Shown here: positions 1 to 7,181 of the stretch, in pieces
Layout: each line of letters opens with the position of its first letter
Position numbering within the stretch: the first letter of the stretch is position 1
Source: an uncultured Bacteroidales bacterium
GTDB taxonomy: Bacteria; Bacteroidota; Bacteroidia; Bacteroidales; Bacteroidaceae
Direction of reading: 5' to 3'
Assembly: GCA_902776455.1 (NCBI GenBank)
Contig: CACYQI010000017.1
Span: forward strand, 1 to 40,184
DNA length: 40,184 nt
Made by a program: the position numbers and the translations under genes
Notes under the pieces: model-generated
Databases searched by the model: none
What the model was told of the DNA's origin: nothing
The model's input: only the letters and a program-made list of their open reading frames with translations

Positions 1-235
1 GCTTCCTTTCCCCTCCCCTCGAAGGGGAGGGGGTAGGGGTGGGGACATTATTATAATTGTTCCCTTGTTCGAGCGGATTTGAAATCCGCTCGTATGGAGC
101 TGAGGGATTTACAATCCCCTCATTCGTTTAAAGCATTACAAATGCTTACACTCCTTCCTGTCGGATTACAAATCCGCCAGAACGGATGCTAACGGCCCAT
201 CCCACTTAGGGGAGGATTTAGGAGAGGCTGTGGAG
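1..235. repeat. Composite repeat, copy A (G-rich hairpin plus four small palindromes)
   Basis: The block starts with the G-rich hairpin (C-rich run, CTCGAAGGGGAG turn, GGGGTAGGGGTGGGG tail, about 5-45). Four short palindromes follow, each centred on an A/T-rich TTTGAAA, TTTACAA or TTACAAA core: 71-91 (arms GAGCGGATTT/AAATCCGCTC), 102-121, 131-147 and 162-176. The whole block recurs nearly identically downstream (copy B), so this is a segmental duplication of about 230 bp. No open frame in it looks like a gene. Confidence 0.85.
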
Positions 236-309
236 GGCTTAGGGGTGGGGTCTATCTCACACGGAAAGCACGGAAAGCACAGAAAACACTCCCACAAGGA
301 GAGACCTCA

Positions 310-600
310 GCTTCCTTTCCCCTCCCCTCGAAGGGGAGGGGGTAGGGGTGGGGACATTATTATAATTGTTCTTCCCCTCCCCTCGAAGGGGAGGGGGTAG
401 GGGTGGGGACATTATTATAATTGTTCCCTTGTTCGAGCGGATTTGCAATCCGCTCGTATGGAGCTGAGGGATTTACAATCCCCCCATTCGGTTAAAGCAT
501 TACAAATGCTCACACTCCTTCCTGTCGGATTACAAATCCGCCAGAACGGATGCTAACGGCCCATCCCACTCGGGGGAGGATGGGAGAGGGCTGTGGAGGA
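310..600. repeat. Composite repeat, copy B
   Basis: Second copy of the block at 1-235. The first 61 bp (G-rich hairpin plus a short A/T tail) occur twice in tandem at 310-370 and 371-425, followed by the same four palindromes (for example 435-455, where the central base context reads TTTGCAA instead of TTTGAAA). Between the copies, 236-309 holds only short fragments, one with ACGGAAAGCAC repeats. A 63-codon frame across this DNA is repeat sequence and is not called. Confidence 0.85.
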
Positions 601-634
601 AACACATCGGCGTGCTAAAATCTGCCGCGAGGCT

Positions 635-665
635 CTTGCTTATTCCGCAAAAAGCTGTAACTTTG
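635..665 (+). promoter_or_regulatory. Bacteroidetes-type promoter for bcp
   Basis: TAACTTTG at 658-665 matches the Bacteroidetes -7 consensus TAnnTTTG, with CTTG at 635-638 as the -33 element after a 19-bp spacer. It predicts a leader of about 25-30 nt before the ATG at 698. Confidence 0.6.
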
Positions 666-697
666 TCGTCGAATAGGCAACAAAAACGACAAAGACT

Positions 698-1150
698 ATG
701 AACATTGGAGACCGTGCGCCCGAGGTTTTGGGCAAGGACGAACAGGGACGGGACATCCGTCTGAGTGATTACAAAGGCCGTAAGCTTGTGCTCTACTTCT
801 ACCCGAAGGACAATACAAGCGGCTGTACGGCAGAGGCTTGCAGCCTGCGCGACCGCTATGGCGAGCTGCAAGGGGCTGGGTATGAGGTGGTAGGCGTGAG
901 CAAAGACTCGGCCGCCTCGCACCAGAAGTTCAAAGAGAAGCACGCGCTGCCGTTCCCGCTCATTGCCGACGTCGATAAGAAACTCTTGGAAGAAATGGGC
1001 GCGTGGGGCGAGAAGACGATGTACGGCAAGAAGACGATGGGCACCATCCGCACCACGTTCATCATCGACGAGAACGGCATCATCGAACAAATCTTCGCCG
1101 GAAAACAGGTGAAGACCAAGGAGCACGCCACACAGATACTGGGAAAGTGA
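698..1150 (+). CDS. bcp: Thioredoxin-dependent peroxiredoxin, Bcp/PrxQ type
   Basis: A 150-residue protein of normal Bcp length. The AhpC/TSA fold shows as the N-terminal GDRAPEVLG segment, the LVLYFYPKDNTSGCT active site and the TTFIIDENG strand. Cys43 is the peroxidatic cysteine and Cys48, five residues on, is the expected resolving cysteine of the alpha-2 type, so thioredoxin should be the reductant. It would reduce hydrogen peroxide and organic hydroperoxides in the cytoplasm. The ATG at 698 sits shortly after a good promoter, and the protein starts directly at the fold. It is monocistronic: a long repeat region follows and the next gene is on the other strand. Confidence 0.95.
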   Translation: MNIGDRAPEVLGKDEQGRDIRLSDYKGRKLVLYFYPKDNTSGCTAEACSLRDRYGELQGAGYEVVGVSKDSAASHQKFKEKHALPFPLIADVDKKLLEEMGAWGEKTMYGKKTMGTIRTTFIIDENGIIEQIFAGKQVKTKEHATQILGK

Positions 1151-1173
1151 TACTTCGCAGGGTAATAAAAGAG

Positions 1174-1488
1174 ACCGAAGATTGAGTTATTTAAAACCAC
1201 AGATTTAGCGGATTAAACGGATTTGAAGAAAAGAAATTATCTTTGGATTAAGCTGATTTAAACCGAAGATTGAGTTATTTAAAACCACAGATTTAGCGGA
1301 TTAAACGGATTAAATGAATAGAAATTATCTTTGGATTAAGCAGATTTAAACCGCAGATTGAGTTTTTTAAAACCACAGATTAAGCGGATTAAACGGATTA
1401 AATGAATAGAAATTATCTTTGGATCAAGCAGATTTAAACCGAAGATTGAGTTTTTTAAAACCACAGATTAAGCGGATTAAACGGATTG
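1174..1488. repeat. Tandem 88-bp repeat, about 3.6 copies
   Basis: The word ACCGAAGATTGAGTT (ACCGCAG in copy 3) recurs at 1174, 1262, 1350 and 1438, an exact 88-bp period; the fourth copy is cut short near 1488. Copies differ at only a few positions. Each unit contains AGCGGATTAAACGGATT, itself a 9-bp repeat of GGATTAAAC. It lies directly downstream of bcp and contains no credible gene. Confidence 0.9.
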
Positions 1489-1500
1489 GGGAGTTGACAA

Positions 1501-1591
1501 AAAACAACGGATTAAACGGATTAAACGGATTCTCTTGTTTGCTGATTGTCAGCATTACTTAATCCGTTTAATCCGCTTAATCCGTTGTTTT
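1501..1591. repeat. 31-bp inverted repeat built of GGATTAAAC nonamers
   Basis: Arms 1501-1531 and 1561-1591 are complementary over 31 bp with a single mismatch, around a 29-nt loop. Each arm is AAAACAACGG followed by the nonamer GATTAAACG. As RNA it would fold from either strand, so it may act as a bidirectional terminator between bcp (+) and the SPFH gene (-), although there is no long T-run. Confidence 0.8.
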
Positions 1592-1640
1592 ATCTATTAA
1601 CTGTATTTGCTCCCGAAGGAGGAATGCTTTTCGCCGCGAA

Positions 1641-1672
1641 CTCCCCTCCTCCTCGGGGGAGGGGGCTGTGGG
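1641..1672. repeat. G-rich hairpin repeat, short copy
   Basis: A truncated copy of the G-rich hairpin (CTCCCCTCCTCCTCGGGGGA core) just downstream of the SPFH stop codon. The position suits a terminator-like role for the minus-strand operon, but there is no T-run. Confidence 0.6.
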
Positions 1673-1680
1673 CTGTGCTT

Positions 1681-2637
1681 TTACTCGCCTGCCTTGAAGA
1701 GGTCCTTGATGCCGCCGATGGAGCCGAGCAGGTTGGTGGCTTCGTAGGGCAGATAGACGGTCTTCGTCTTGTCGCCTTCGGCCAGCTCCTGCATCATCTG
1801 TATGTACTTCTGCGCAAGCAAGTAGTTGGCGGGGTTGGTTGACTTGCCGACGGCCTCCGTTATCAGTTCGATGGCCTTTGCCTCAGCTTCTGCTACGCGG
1901 ATGCGAGCCTGTGCCTCACCCTCGGCCTGCAGGATGGCTTCCTGCTTGGCGGCTTCGGCTTTGTTCACGATGGCTGTGCGCTCGCCTTCGGAAGCCAGGA
2001 TTTCGGCTGCCTTCTGACCTTCGGAAGTAAGAATCTGAGCACGCTTGTTACGCTCGGCCTGCATCTGCTTCTCCATGGCAGTCAGCACGCTGTCGGGAGG
2101 CGTAATGTCCTGCAGCTCAACGCGGTTCACCTTGACGCCCCACTTGTCGGTCGCGTCGTCGAGGACGGCCGAAAGCTTCTTGTTGATGGTGTCGCGGCTG
2201 GTCAGCGTCTCGTCGAGTTCCAGCTCGCCGATGATGTTACGCAGGGTCGTCTGTGTCAGCTTCTCGATGGCGTTGGGGAGGTTGTTGATTTCGTACGTCG
2301 CCTTGAAGGGGTCAACGATTTGGAAGTACAGGAGCGCGTTGATTTCGGTCTGTACGTTGTCCTTCGTGATGACGTTCTGCTTGGGGAAGTCATAGACTTG
2401 TTCGCGCAGGTCGATGGTCGTAGAGTACTGATAACGACCGTGGTTGAGCACTACAATCGACTTGGGTCGGTCGATGAAGGGAATGATGATGTTGATGCCC
2501 GGCTGCAGGGTAGCGTAGTAGCGGCCGAGGCGCTCCACAATCTTCGTTTCCGACTGAGGGATAATCACCAGTGCCATCTTGGCAAAAAGTACCACCAGAA
2601 CAACGATGGCAATCAGAAAGTAAGTCATAATGTCCAT
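1681..2637 (-). CDS. SPFH/Band 7 (stomatin-like, QmcA-type) membrane protein
   Basis: 318 residues. A single N-terminal transmembrane segment (about 5-25) is followed by the SPFH/Band 7 domain: the VIIPQSETKIVERLGRYYATL start and LQPGINIIIPFIDR are typical of stomatins and the E. coli QmcA (YbbK) group. Residues about 185-265 are Ala/Glu-rich and predicted coiled coil (ILTSEGQKAAEILASEGER), which drives oligomer formation in this family. It likely scaffolds a membrane microdomain. It lies downstream of an NfeD-type gene in the same orientation, the usual partner arrangement in bacteria. The C-terminal part (LPYEATNLLGSIGGIKDLF) is also family-typical. Confidence 0.92.
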   Translation of the reverse strand: MDIMTYFLIAIVVLVVLFAKMALVIIPQSETKIVERLGRYYATLQPGINIIIPFIDRPKSIVVLNHGRYQYSTTIDLREQVYDFPKQNVITKDNVQTEINALLYFQIVDPFKATYEINNLPNAIEKLTQTTLRNIIGELELDETLTSRDTINKKLSAVLDDATDKWGVKVNRVELQDITPPDSVLTAMEKQMQAERNKRAQILTSEGQKAAEILASEGERTAIVNKAEAAKQEAILQAEGEAQARIRVAEAEAKAIELITEAVGKSTNPANYLLAQKYIQMMQELAEGDKTKTVYLPYEATNLLGSIGGIKDLFKAGE

Positions 2638-2683
2638 GAGTTTAATTAATGATTTAACTATTTAATAATTTAGAGTTGACGCT

Positions 2684-2715
2684 TAATTTTAATTATCAAT
2701 TATCAATTTTCAATC
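2684..2715. repeat. Heptamer tandem repeat (AATTATC) at the NfeD stop
   Basis: AATTATC, AATTATC and AATTTTC run head to tail at 2691-2711 with degenerate flanking units. Read on the minus strand the array gives the final NfeD codons (RIEN) and the TGA stop codon. Confidence 0.75.
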
Positions 2716-3158
2716 CTTTCCACGGTGATGATGGTGCTTTCGCGGCTGGTGACGCGTACGTTTGCGCCAGCAGGGATGTCCTGAGGCTCGTTGGTGACGG
2801 CCTTCCAGATGTCGCCGTCGATCTGTACGCGACCGAAACTGTCGGCCTTGACGGCCTCCACCACGCGGCCTTTCCTGCCAAGCAAAGCATCGGCATTGCT
2901 CACGCGATTGGGTTCTCCCTTGTGCAGGAAACGAACCGCAAACGGGCGGACGAAGAAGAGGCTGGCAAGCGTAAAGGCAGCAAACACAGCCAGTTGCACA
3001 ACGATACCGCCGCCGAGAGCATCCGTCAGACAGGCAAAAATGGCTCCAATGGAGAAACAGATGATGAAGAAATCGCCAGCTGTAAGCTCCAGAATCAAGC
3101 AGACAACGGACAAGATGGCCCATAGCTGCCACATGTGTGATACAAAGTAATCGAGCAT
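2703..3158 (-). CDS. NfeD-like membrane protein
   Basis: 151 residues, the short NfeD form (YbbJ type) without a serine-protease domain. Three hydrophobic helices lie at about 9-27, 31-50 and 53-72. After them comes a soluble OB-fold domain (about 82-148) with the family signature LGRKGRVVEAVKADSFGRVQIDGDIWKA. Partner of the SPFH protein encoded 65 bp downstream; such pairs are thought to regulate SPFH assemblies. The stop codon lies inside a heptamer array, so the last four residues (RIEN) may be repeat-derived. No clear promoter was seen upstream. Confidence 0.9.
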   Translation of the reverse strand: MLDYFVSHMWQLWAILSVVCLILELTAGDFFIICFSIGAIFACLTDALGGGIVVQLAVFAAFTLASLFFVRPFAVRFLHKGEPNRVSNADALLGRKGRVVEAVKADSFGRVQIDGDIWKAVTNEPQDIPAGANVRVTSRESTIITVERIEN

Positions 3159-3188
3159 AGCTATTATAATTTAATTGTTTTCTTATTT

Positions 3189-3276
3189 TCGCCCCCCTTC
3201 CCATCTCTCCCCGAGGAGGGAGGATTTCTTACCGCGATACTCCCCTCCTCCTTGGGGGAGGGGGTGGGGGAGGGGG
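3189..3276. repeat. G-rich hairpin repeats between operons
   Basis: Two copies of the G-rich hairpin (around 3193-3225 and 3238-3275) fill the gap between the HTH gene stop (3277) and the NfeD gene start. Both units carry the C-rich/G-rich dyad and the GGGGGTGGGGGAGG-type tail. Confidence 0.7.
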
Positions 3277-3939
3277 CTATAGTGTCAGTATGAAGTCGTC
3301 CCATTCCTTCGAAGAGCCTTTTCTTCCGAACACTTTCGAGTAGAGCCGGCTGCGAGTCGTAGCGACGCTTTCCTTCGAGTGGGCAGTCAGAGAGGCGATG
3401 TCCCTGGGCTGCAGGTGTATCTTGATAAGCAGGCTGACGTGCAGTTCCTGTTCGCTCATGGGGTAGAGGCTGTAGAGTTTCTCCGTGAAGCCTGTGTAGA
3501 TGCTGTTGAGCAAGCTGGTGAGTTCGCCCCAGTCCTGATAGGTCAGGCGTTTCCCCGCATTGAGGCTCTCCTGAATCCGATGATAGACGTCGGACGAGAA
3601 GATGACCGTTTCGGCCTGCTGCCTCTTTTCGTTCTCGATGATGGCTACCTTATTATTATAGTCGAGCGCCAGCTTCTTCTCCTCCAGCTCCAGCCGGAGC
3701 ATCGAGTTCTCGTCGCCCATCTTCTTGATGAGACTCTCCAGCTCGGCTATCTTCTGCTTGCCGCCCTCGATGTCGTACTGTTCCTGCATGGCACGTGCCC
3801 TGTCCAGTCGCTCCTGCAAAGACAGAATCTTGCGGCGGCTGTTCTGCACCGTCACGATGAAGAGGACGATGTAGATGGTTGTTCCCAGGGCGATGAGGAA
3901 CAGCTCGCGGCTGGTCATTATGGTCAACAGTTCGTTCAT
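3277..3939 (-). CDS. Membrane-tethered coiled-coil protein with LuxR-like HTH
   Basis: 220 residues. One transmembrane helix (about 12-31), a long charged coiled coil (about 35-115, LQERLDRARAMQEQYD onward), then a C-terminal region (about 150-205) of the helix-turn-helix kind: MSEQELHVSLLIKIHLQPRD followed by IASLTAHSKESVATTRSRLY. The same order of membrane helix, coiled coil and HTH forms the cytoplasmic half of Bacteroidetes regulators that carry periplasmic TPR domains; here the sensor half is absent. It follows a secreted protein gene with a 9-bp gap, so that protein is its likely partner. The family assignment is inference from motifs; DNA binding is not shown. Confidence 0.75.
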   Translation of the reverse strand: MNELLTIMTSRELFLIALGTTIYIVLFIVTVQNSRRKILSLQERLDRARAMQEQYDIEGGKQKIAELESLIKKMGDENSMLRLELEEKKLALDYNNKVAIIENEKRQQAETVIFSSDVYHRIQESLNAGKRLTYQDWGELTSLLNSIYTGFTEKLYSLYPMSEQELHVSLLIKIHLQPRDIASLTAHSKESVATTRSRLYSKVFGRKGSSKEWDDFILTL

Positions 3940-3948
3940 TCTTCCGGC

Positions 3949-4836
3949 TTATTGCTTGAGGCGGACCGTGGTCTTGATTGTCGTCTTCTGTCCCATCATG
4001 TCGCTGTTTGCTTCGGACGTAATGCCGCTTGCCCATCCGTCGGCTTGGAAGTTATAGACATCCTTGACGTCCATCTTGAACTTCAGCATGCCGGAGCTGA
4101 TGAGGGCGTCGATGTTCTGGCGTATTGTCTCGGCCTGAGCAGGCATCAGTTTCTCGACTTGGTCGATAATCATCTGCTTCATTTCCTCGGGTTTCATGTC
4201 GATGGCGGAGGCGGCCTCTATGGTTCCGTCCTCGCCGATGCTGTAGGTGCGCATCATCTTCACGCCCTGATGGTTGAGATACTCGTCTTGCATGCCGGTG
4301 GTGATGGTCTTGCCGTTGAGGGCAAACGGGCTGCTGTTCATCTGAATCTGCTGCGTGATGGCCTTTTCGGTGAGTTGCCCCATAATCTGGTCTTCCAGCA
4401 TATCCGTCGAGAAGCCGGGTATGGCAGGAACTTCCTCCAGCGCCTTGTCGATGAACTTCTTAGCGCCGCTCTTCACGTCCTCGAAGTTGAGAATCTTCGT
4501 CACTTTGCCGTCCTTGTCGGTGGCCAGCGAGGTTTTCACGTTCTTCAGCATCGCTAAGGAGAGGGAGACGACGCGTCCCATCAAGTCCTTCTGGTCGGCA
4601 TCGGTCTGTACGTCGGTCACGGTGACGTCCATCACATAGCCGTCGGCCGTCACGTCGGTCACTGCGTACTGTGTCTCGACGGTCATCGTGATGGACTTCT
4701 GTCCAGCGATGTTGGTTGTGGTTTCTGCCACGTAAACCTTCTTCATGCCCTTCTGCATCTGGGGAGCAATCTTAGTCTGTGCGCCTGCAACCAGTGCTGT
4801 GAGGAGCAACGCGCCTGCTAATAGAATCTTCTTCAT
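3949..4836 (-). CDS. Secreted protein of unknown function
   Basis: 295 residues with a signal peptide (MKKILLAGALLLTALVAGAQ, cleavage expected after GA). The mature part alternates beta-strand-like segments (SITMTVETQYAVTDVTADGY, VMDVTVTDVQ) with charged helices. The C-terminus ends KTTIKTTVRLKQ. It resembles the general Bacteroidetes group of periplasmic proteins of about 300 residues, but I do not recognise a named family with confidence. It is the first gene of a two-gene unit with the membrane HTH protein, suggesting a periplasmic input for that regulator (inference). A good promoter precedes it. Confidence 0.8.
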   Translation of the reverse strand: MKKILLAGALLLTALVAGAQTKIAPQMQKGMKKVYVAETTTNIAGQKSITMTVETQYAVTDVTADGYVMDVTVTDVQTDADQKDLMGRVVSLSLAMLKNVKTSLATDKDGKVTKILNFEDVKSGAKKFIDKALEEVPAIPGFSTDMLEDQIMGQLTEKAITQQIQMNSSPFALNGKTITTGMQDEYLNHQGVKMMRTYSIGEDGTIEAASAIDMKPEEMKQMIIDQVEKLMPAQAETIRQNIDALISSGMLKFKMDVKDVYNFQADGWASGITSEANSDMMGQKTTIKTTVRLKQ

Positions 4837-4901
4837 AGTTGTTGCGGTATTAATAAATAATGTTTATAGGTTTCTTACGGCTAACCGGTGGTTTGTTGCT
4901 G

Positions 4902-4933
4902 CAAAGGTATGACAAAAAACGGACACTGCCAAG
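4902..4933 (-). promoter_or_regulatory. Promoter for the secreted-protein/HTH unit
   Basis: On the minus strand TACCTTTG (4902-4909) is preceded by CTTG (4930-4933) with a 20-bp spacer. It predicts a leader of about 60 nt ahead of the ATG at 4836. Confidence 0.65.
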
Positions 4934-4973
4934 CTTTTTCGTTTGCAATTATTTGCAGTGTGTCGGAGCGTTC

Positions 4974-5999
4974 TCAAAAGTTTGCAAAAGAAGCCTGTAT
5001 GTCCTCTTTCGGCACTCTGTTCCAGTCGAAAAGGGGCAGAAGTTCGTGCGGAAGAGCAGGCGATGGGGCAGGGAGAATGCCGGCCCAGAAGGCGAGACGG
5101 CCTATGATGTCGGCGGGAGCGAAGTGCTGCTGGCGCAAATAGCCTATGTCCATGCTGCGGTCGCGCTTGCAGAGGCGCTGTCCTGCCTCGTTGATGAGGA
5201 GCGGATGATGGCAGAAGTGCGGCTCTGGAAGGCCAAGGGTACGATAGAGATGAAGCTGCTGCGGCGTGCTGAGCAGGAGGTCGCGACCGCGGACAACCTC
5301 GGTGACGCCCATCGAGGCATCGTCAACGACGACGGCCAACTGGTAGGCCCAGGCGCCGTCGCGGCGTCGAAGGATGTAGTCGCCACAATGGCGGGCAAGG
5401 TTGACCTGCTGCTCGCCATAGTGTCCGTCGCAGAAGGAGATGACCTCGTCCGGCACCATGAAGCGGACGGCAGAAGGGGAGTTTCTAGTTTGACTAGAAG
5501 AGCTAGAAGAACTAGAAGAACTAGAGGAACTAGGAAGACTAGAAGGGCTAGCCACCCCTGGAACCATGTTCTTTGGGCGACAGGTGCCGGCATAGACGAT
5601 GCGGCCGTCTGTTTCGTGGGGAGCTTGTGTAGCCATGATGTCGGCCCGCGTGCAGAAGCAAGGGTAGGTGAGGCCTGCCTGCTGAAGTTGCTGAAGGTAG
5701 TGCTGGTAGATGTCGCTGCGGCGGCTTTGCCAGACCACCTCGCCGTCCCAGGGAAGTCCGAGCCAGAGGAGGTCGTCCTGAAGCTGCAAGGCGAAGTCCC
5801 GACGGGAGCGAGCGGGGTCGAGGTCCTCTATGCGGAGCCGCCACAGCCCGCCTTTGCTCTTGGCCGAGAGCCACGAGAGCAAGGCACAGAAGACGTTGCC
5901 GAGGTGCATGCGGCCAGTAGGGGAGGGGGCGAAGCGGGACACCACCCGACCGCCCTCAGGGAGAGGGGAACTGGGACTGATAGGGCTGATAGGGCGCAT
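4974..5999 (-). CDS. gluQ: Glutamyl-Q tRNA(Asp) synthetase with a polyserine insertion
   Basis: 341 residues related to the catalytic half of glutamyl-tRNA synthetase without an anticodon-binding domain. GluQRS attaches glutamate to queuosine in tRNA(Asp). Seen: the ATP-site motif RFAPSPTGRMHLGN (about 22-35), LRIEDLDPARSRRDF, zinc-type cysteines in PCFCTRAD and YAGTCRP, the VVRGRDLLLSTPQQLHLYRTLGL segment and a KMSKS-like RLCKRDRS. Residues about 148-172 are almost all serine, encoded by a 9-bp CTAG repeat inside the zinc-region loop. The first residues (MRPISPISP) come from a second nonamer array that runs across the start, so the true start may be a GTG at the VVSRFAPSPTG segment. The stop falls at 4974. 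Confidence 0.9.
   Translation of the reverse strand: MRPISPISPSSPLPEGGRVVSRFAPSPTGRMHLGNVFCALLSWLSAKSKGGLWRLRIEDLDPARSRRDFALQLQDDLLWLGLPWDGEVVWQSRRSDIYQHYLQQLQQAGLTYPCFCTRADIMATQAPHETDGRIVYAGTCRPKNMVPGVASPSSLPSSSSSSSSSSSSSQTRNSPSAVRFMVPDEVISFCDGHYGEQQVNLARHCGDYILRRRDGAWAYQLAVVVDDASMGVTEVVRGRDLLLSTPQQLHLYRTLGLPEPHFCHHPLLINEAGQRLCKRDRSMDIGYLRQQHFAPADIIGRLAFWAGILPAPSPALPHELLPLFDWNRVPKEDIQASFANF
5485..5556. repeat. In-frame 9-bp CTAGnnnnn array within gluQ (8 units)
   Basis: Eight consecutive 9-mers start with CTAG (5485, 5494, 5503, 5512, 5521, 5530, 5539, 5548), mostly CTAGAAGAA. Because 9 is a multiple of 3 the frame is kept, and on the minus strand it reads as serine codons (TCT, AGT, TCC, AGC and so on), giving the polyserine tract. 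Confidence 0.92.
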
Positions 6000-6120
6000 G
6001 GGGCTAAGGGGAATTACAGGACTATAGAAGCTATAGAGGCTATAGTAGCTATAGAGGCTATAGAAACTATAGAGACTATAGAAGCTATAGGAACTATAGA
6101 GACTATAGAAACTATAGCTC
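5974..6120. repeat. 9-bp CTATAG array between gluQ and the prenyl synthase gene
   Basis: CTATAGnnn repeats 11 times without interruption from 6022 to 6120, ending directly against the stop codon of the polyprenyl synthase gene at 6121. The same 9-bp phase continues degenerately upstream (GGGCTGATA, GGGCGCATG, GGGCTAAGG) to about 5974 and crosses the annotated gluQ start. CTATAG is self-complementary. Confidence 0.9.
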
Positions 6121-7092
6121 TTACAGGGTTCTCTCCGCTACGAAGGCGGTGAGTTGGTGCAGGGCTTGGGTGACGACGGCGTTGCGGGTGTCGTCGATGA
6201 GGCCGTTGGCCATTGCCTGCATGTCTTTCATGTGCCAGCGGGCATAGTCGAGTCCGCCTTCGCTGACTGCAAAGTCGATGAGGCGGTCTATCTCTTCGGA
6301 GGATGCTTCCCGACGTCGCACCTTGAGGGCCAGGTCGTGCATGGACGCGTCGCCCTTGTAGTTGACGGCGTAGATGGCAGGCAGCGTGAGCTTACCCTCC
6401 ATCATGTCGTTGCCTACGGGCTTGCCCACTTCGGCCGTTCCGTAGTCGAAGAGGTCGTCGCGCAGCTGGAAGCAGATGCCGATGAGCTTGCCGTACTGTG
6501 CCATGCGCTCTGCATCGGCTTCCGTGCCTCCGGCGACTAATGCTCCCAGTCGGGCACAGGTGGAGAAGAGGCTCGCCGTCTTGCGGCTGATGACATCGAA
6601 GTAGGCTCCTTCCGACAGCGTGTCGGACTCCTTGCTGTCCAGCTGCCGCAACTCGCCTTCGGAGAGTGTCTGTCCGAGCTTCGAGATGTGGTGCAGGACG
6701 CGCAAGTCCTCGGTCTGTGCGGTACATTCGAGTGCTTTGCTCAGGATATAGTCGCCGGAGAGCACCGCCACCTGGCTAGAGAACAAGGCATTGACCGACG
6801 GCATTCCGCGCCGACGGTCGCTTTCGTCCACCACGTCGTCGTGGAGGAGGGAGGCCGTGTGAAGCAGTTCGATAGCCAGCGCCACGCTGATGACTTTCGG
6901 GTTGACTTCGCCTGCCATGCGTGCCGAGAGCAGGACAAGCATCGGACGAACCTGCTTGCCGGTGGATTTGAGCAGATGCTCTGCTACCTTTTCGAGCAGC
7001 GGGTTGTCGCTATAAAGCATTTGGCGAAAAGCTTCGTTGAATTGCTCCATTTCGGCTGCAATTGGGGCCTTTATCTTGTCGAGTACGTCCAT
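6121..7092 (-). CDS. Trans-polyprenyl diphosphate synthase (IspB-like)
   Basis: 323 residues, normal for long-chain trans-prenyltransferases. The first aspartate-rich motif is LLHDDVVDESDRRRG and the second is QLRDDLFDY, the two magnesium-diphosphate sites. GKQVRPMLVLLSARM near the start and KLTLPAIYAV after the second motif are also conserved. It condenses isopentenyl diphosphate units onto an allylic primer, probably making the menaquinone side chain at the membrane surface; chain length cannot be read from the sequence. It is upstream of gluQ on the same strand, separated by the nonamer array, and divergent from polA. Confidence 0.93.
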   Translation of the reverse strand: MDVLDKIKAPIAAEMEQFNEAFRQMLYSDNPLLEKVAEHLLKSTGKQVRPMLVLLSARMAGEVNPKVISVALAIELLHTASLLHDDVVDESDRRRGMPSVNALFSSQVAVLSGDYILSKALECTAQTEDLRVLHHISKLGQTLSEGELRQLDSKESDTLSEGAYFDVISRKTASLFSTCARLGALVAGGTEADAERMAQYGKLIGICFQLRDDLFDYGTAEVGKPVGNDMMEGKLTLPAIYAVNYKGDASMHDLALKVRRREASSEEIDRLIDFAVSEGGLDYARWHMKDMQAMANGLIDDTRNAVVTQALHQLTAFVAERTL

Positions 7093-7111
7093 TTATCACA
7101 TCTTTAGGGTG

Positions 7112-7119
7112 CAAAATTA
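7112..7119 (-). promoter_or_regulatory. Likely -7 element for the prenyl synthase gene
   Basis: TAATTTTG on the minus strand matches TAnnTTTG and lies 20 bp upstream of the ATG at 7092. No convincing -33 TTTG was found at the usual spacing. Confidence 0.45.
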
Positions 7120-7181
7120 CATAAAATTGTGCTTCTTTCATATTTTTTTCCTACTTTTACCACATAAAAGGACAGAAAAAG

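Noticed and set aside
257-448. 63-codon minus-strand frame
   Set aside because: It is entirely G-rich repeat sequence (PLPPPLRGEG-type peptide), with no promoter or family.
3379-4557. 392-codon plus frame
   Set aside because: Shadow of the HTH and secreted-protein genes, which have a signal peptide, recognisable domains and a promoter on the other strand.
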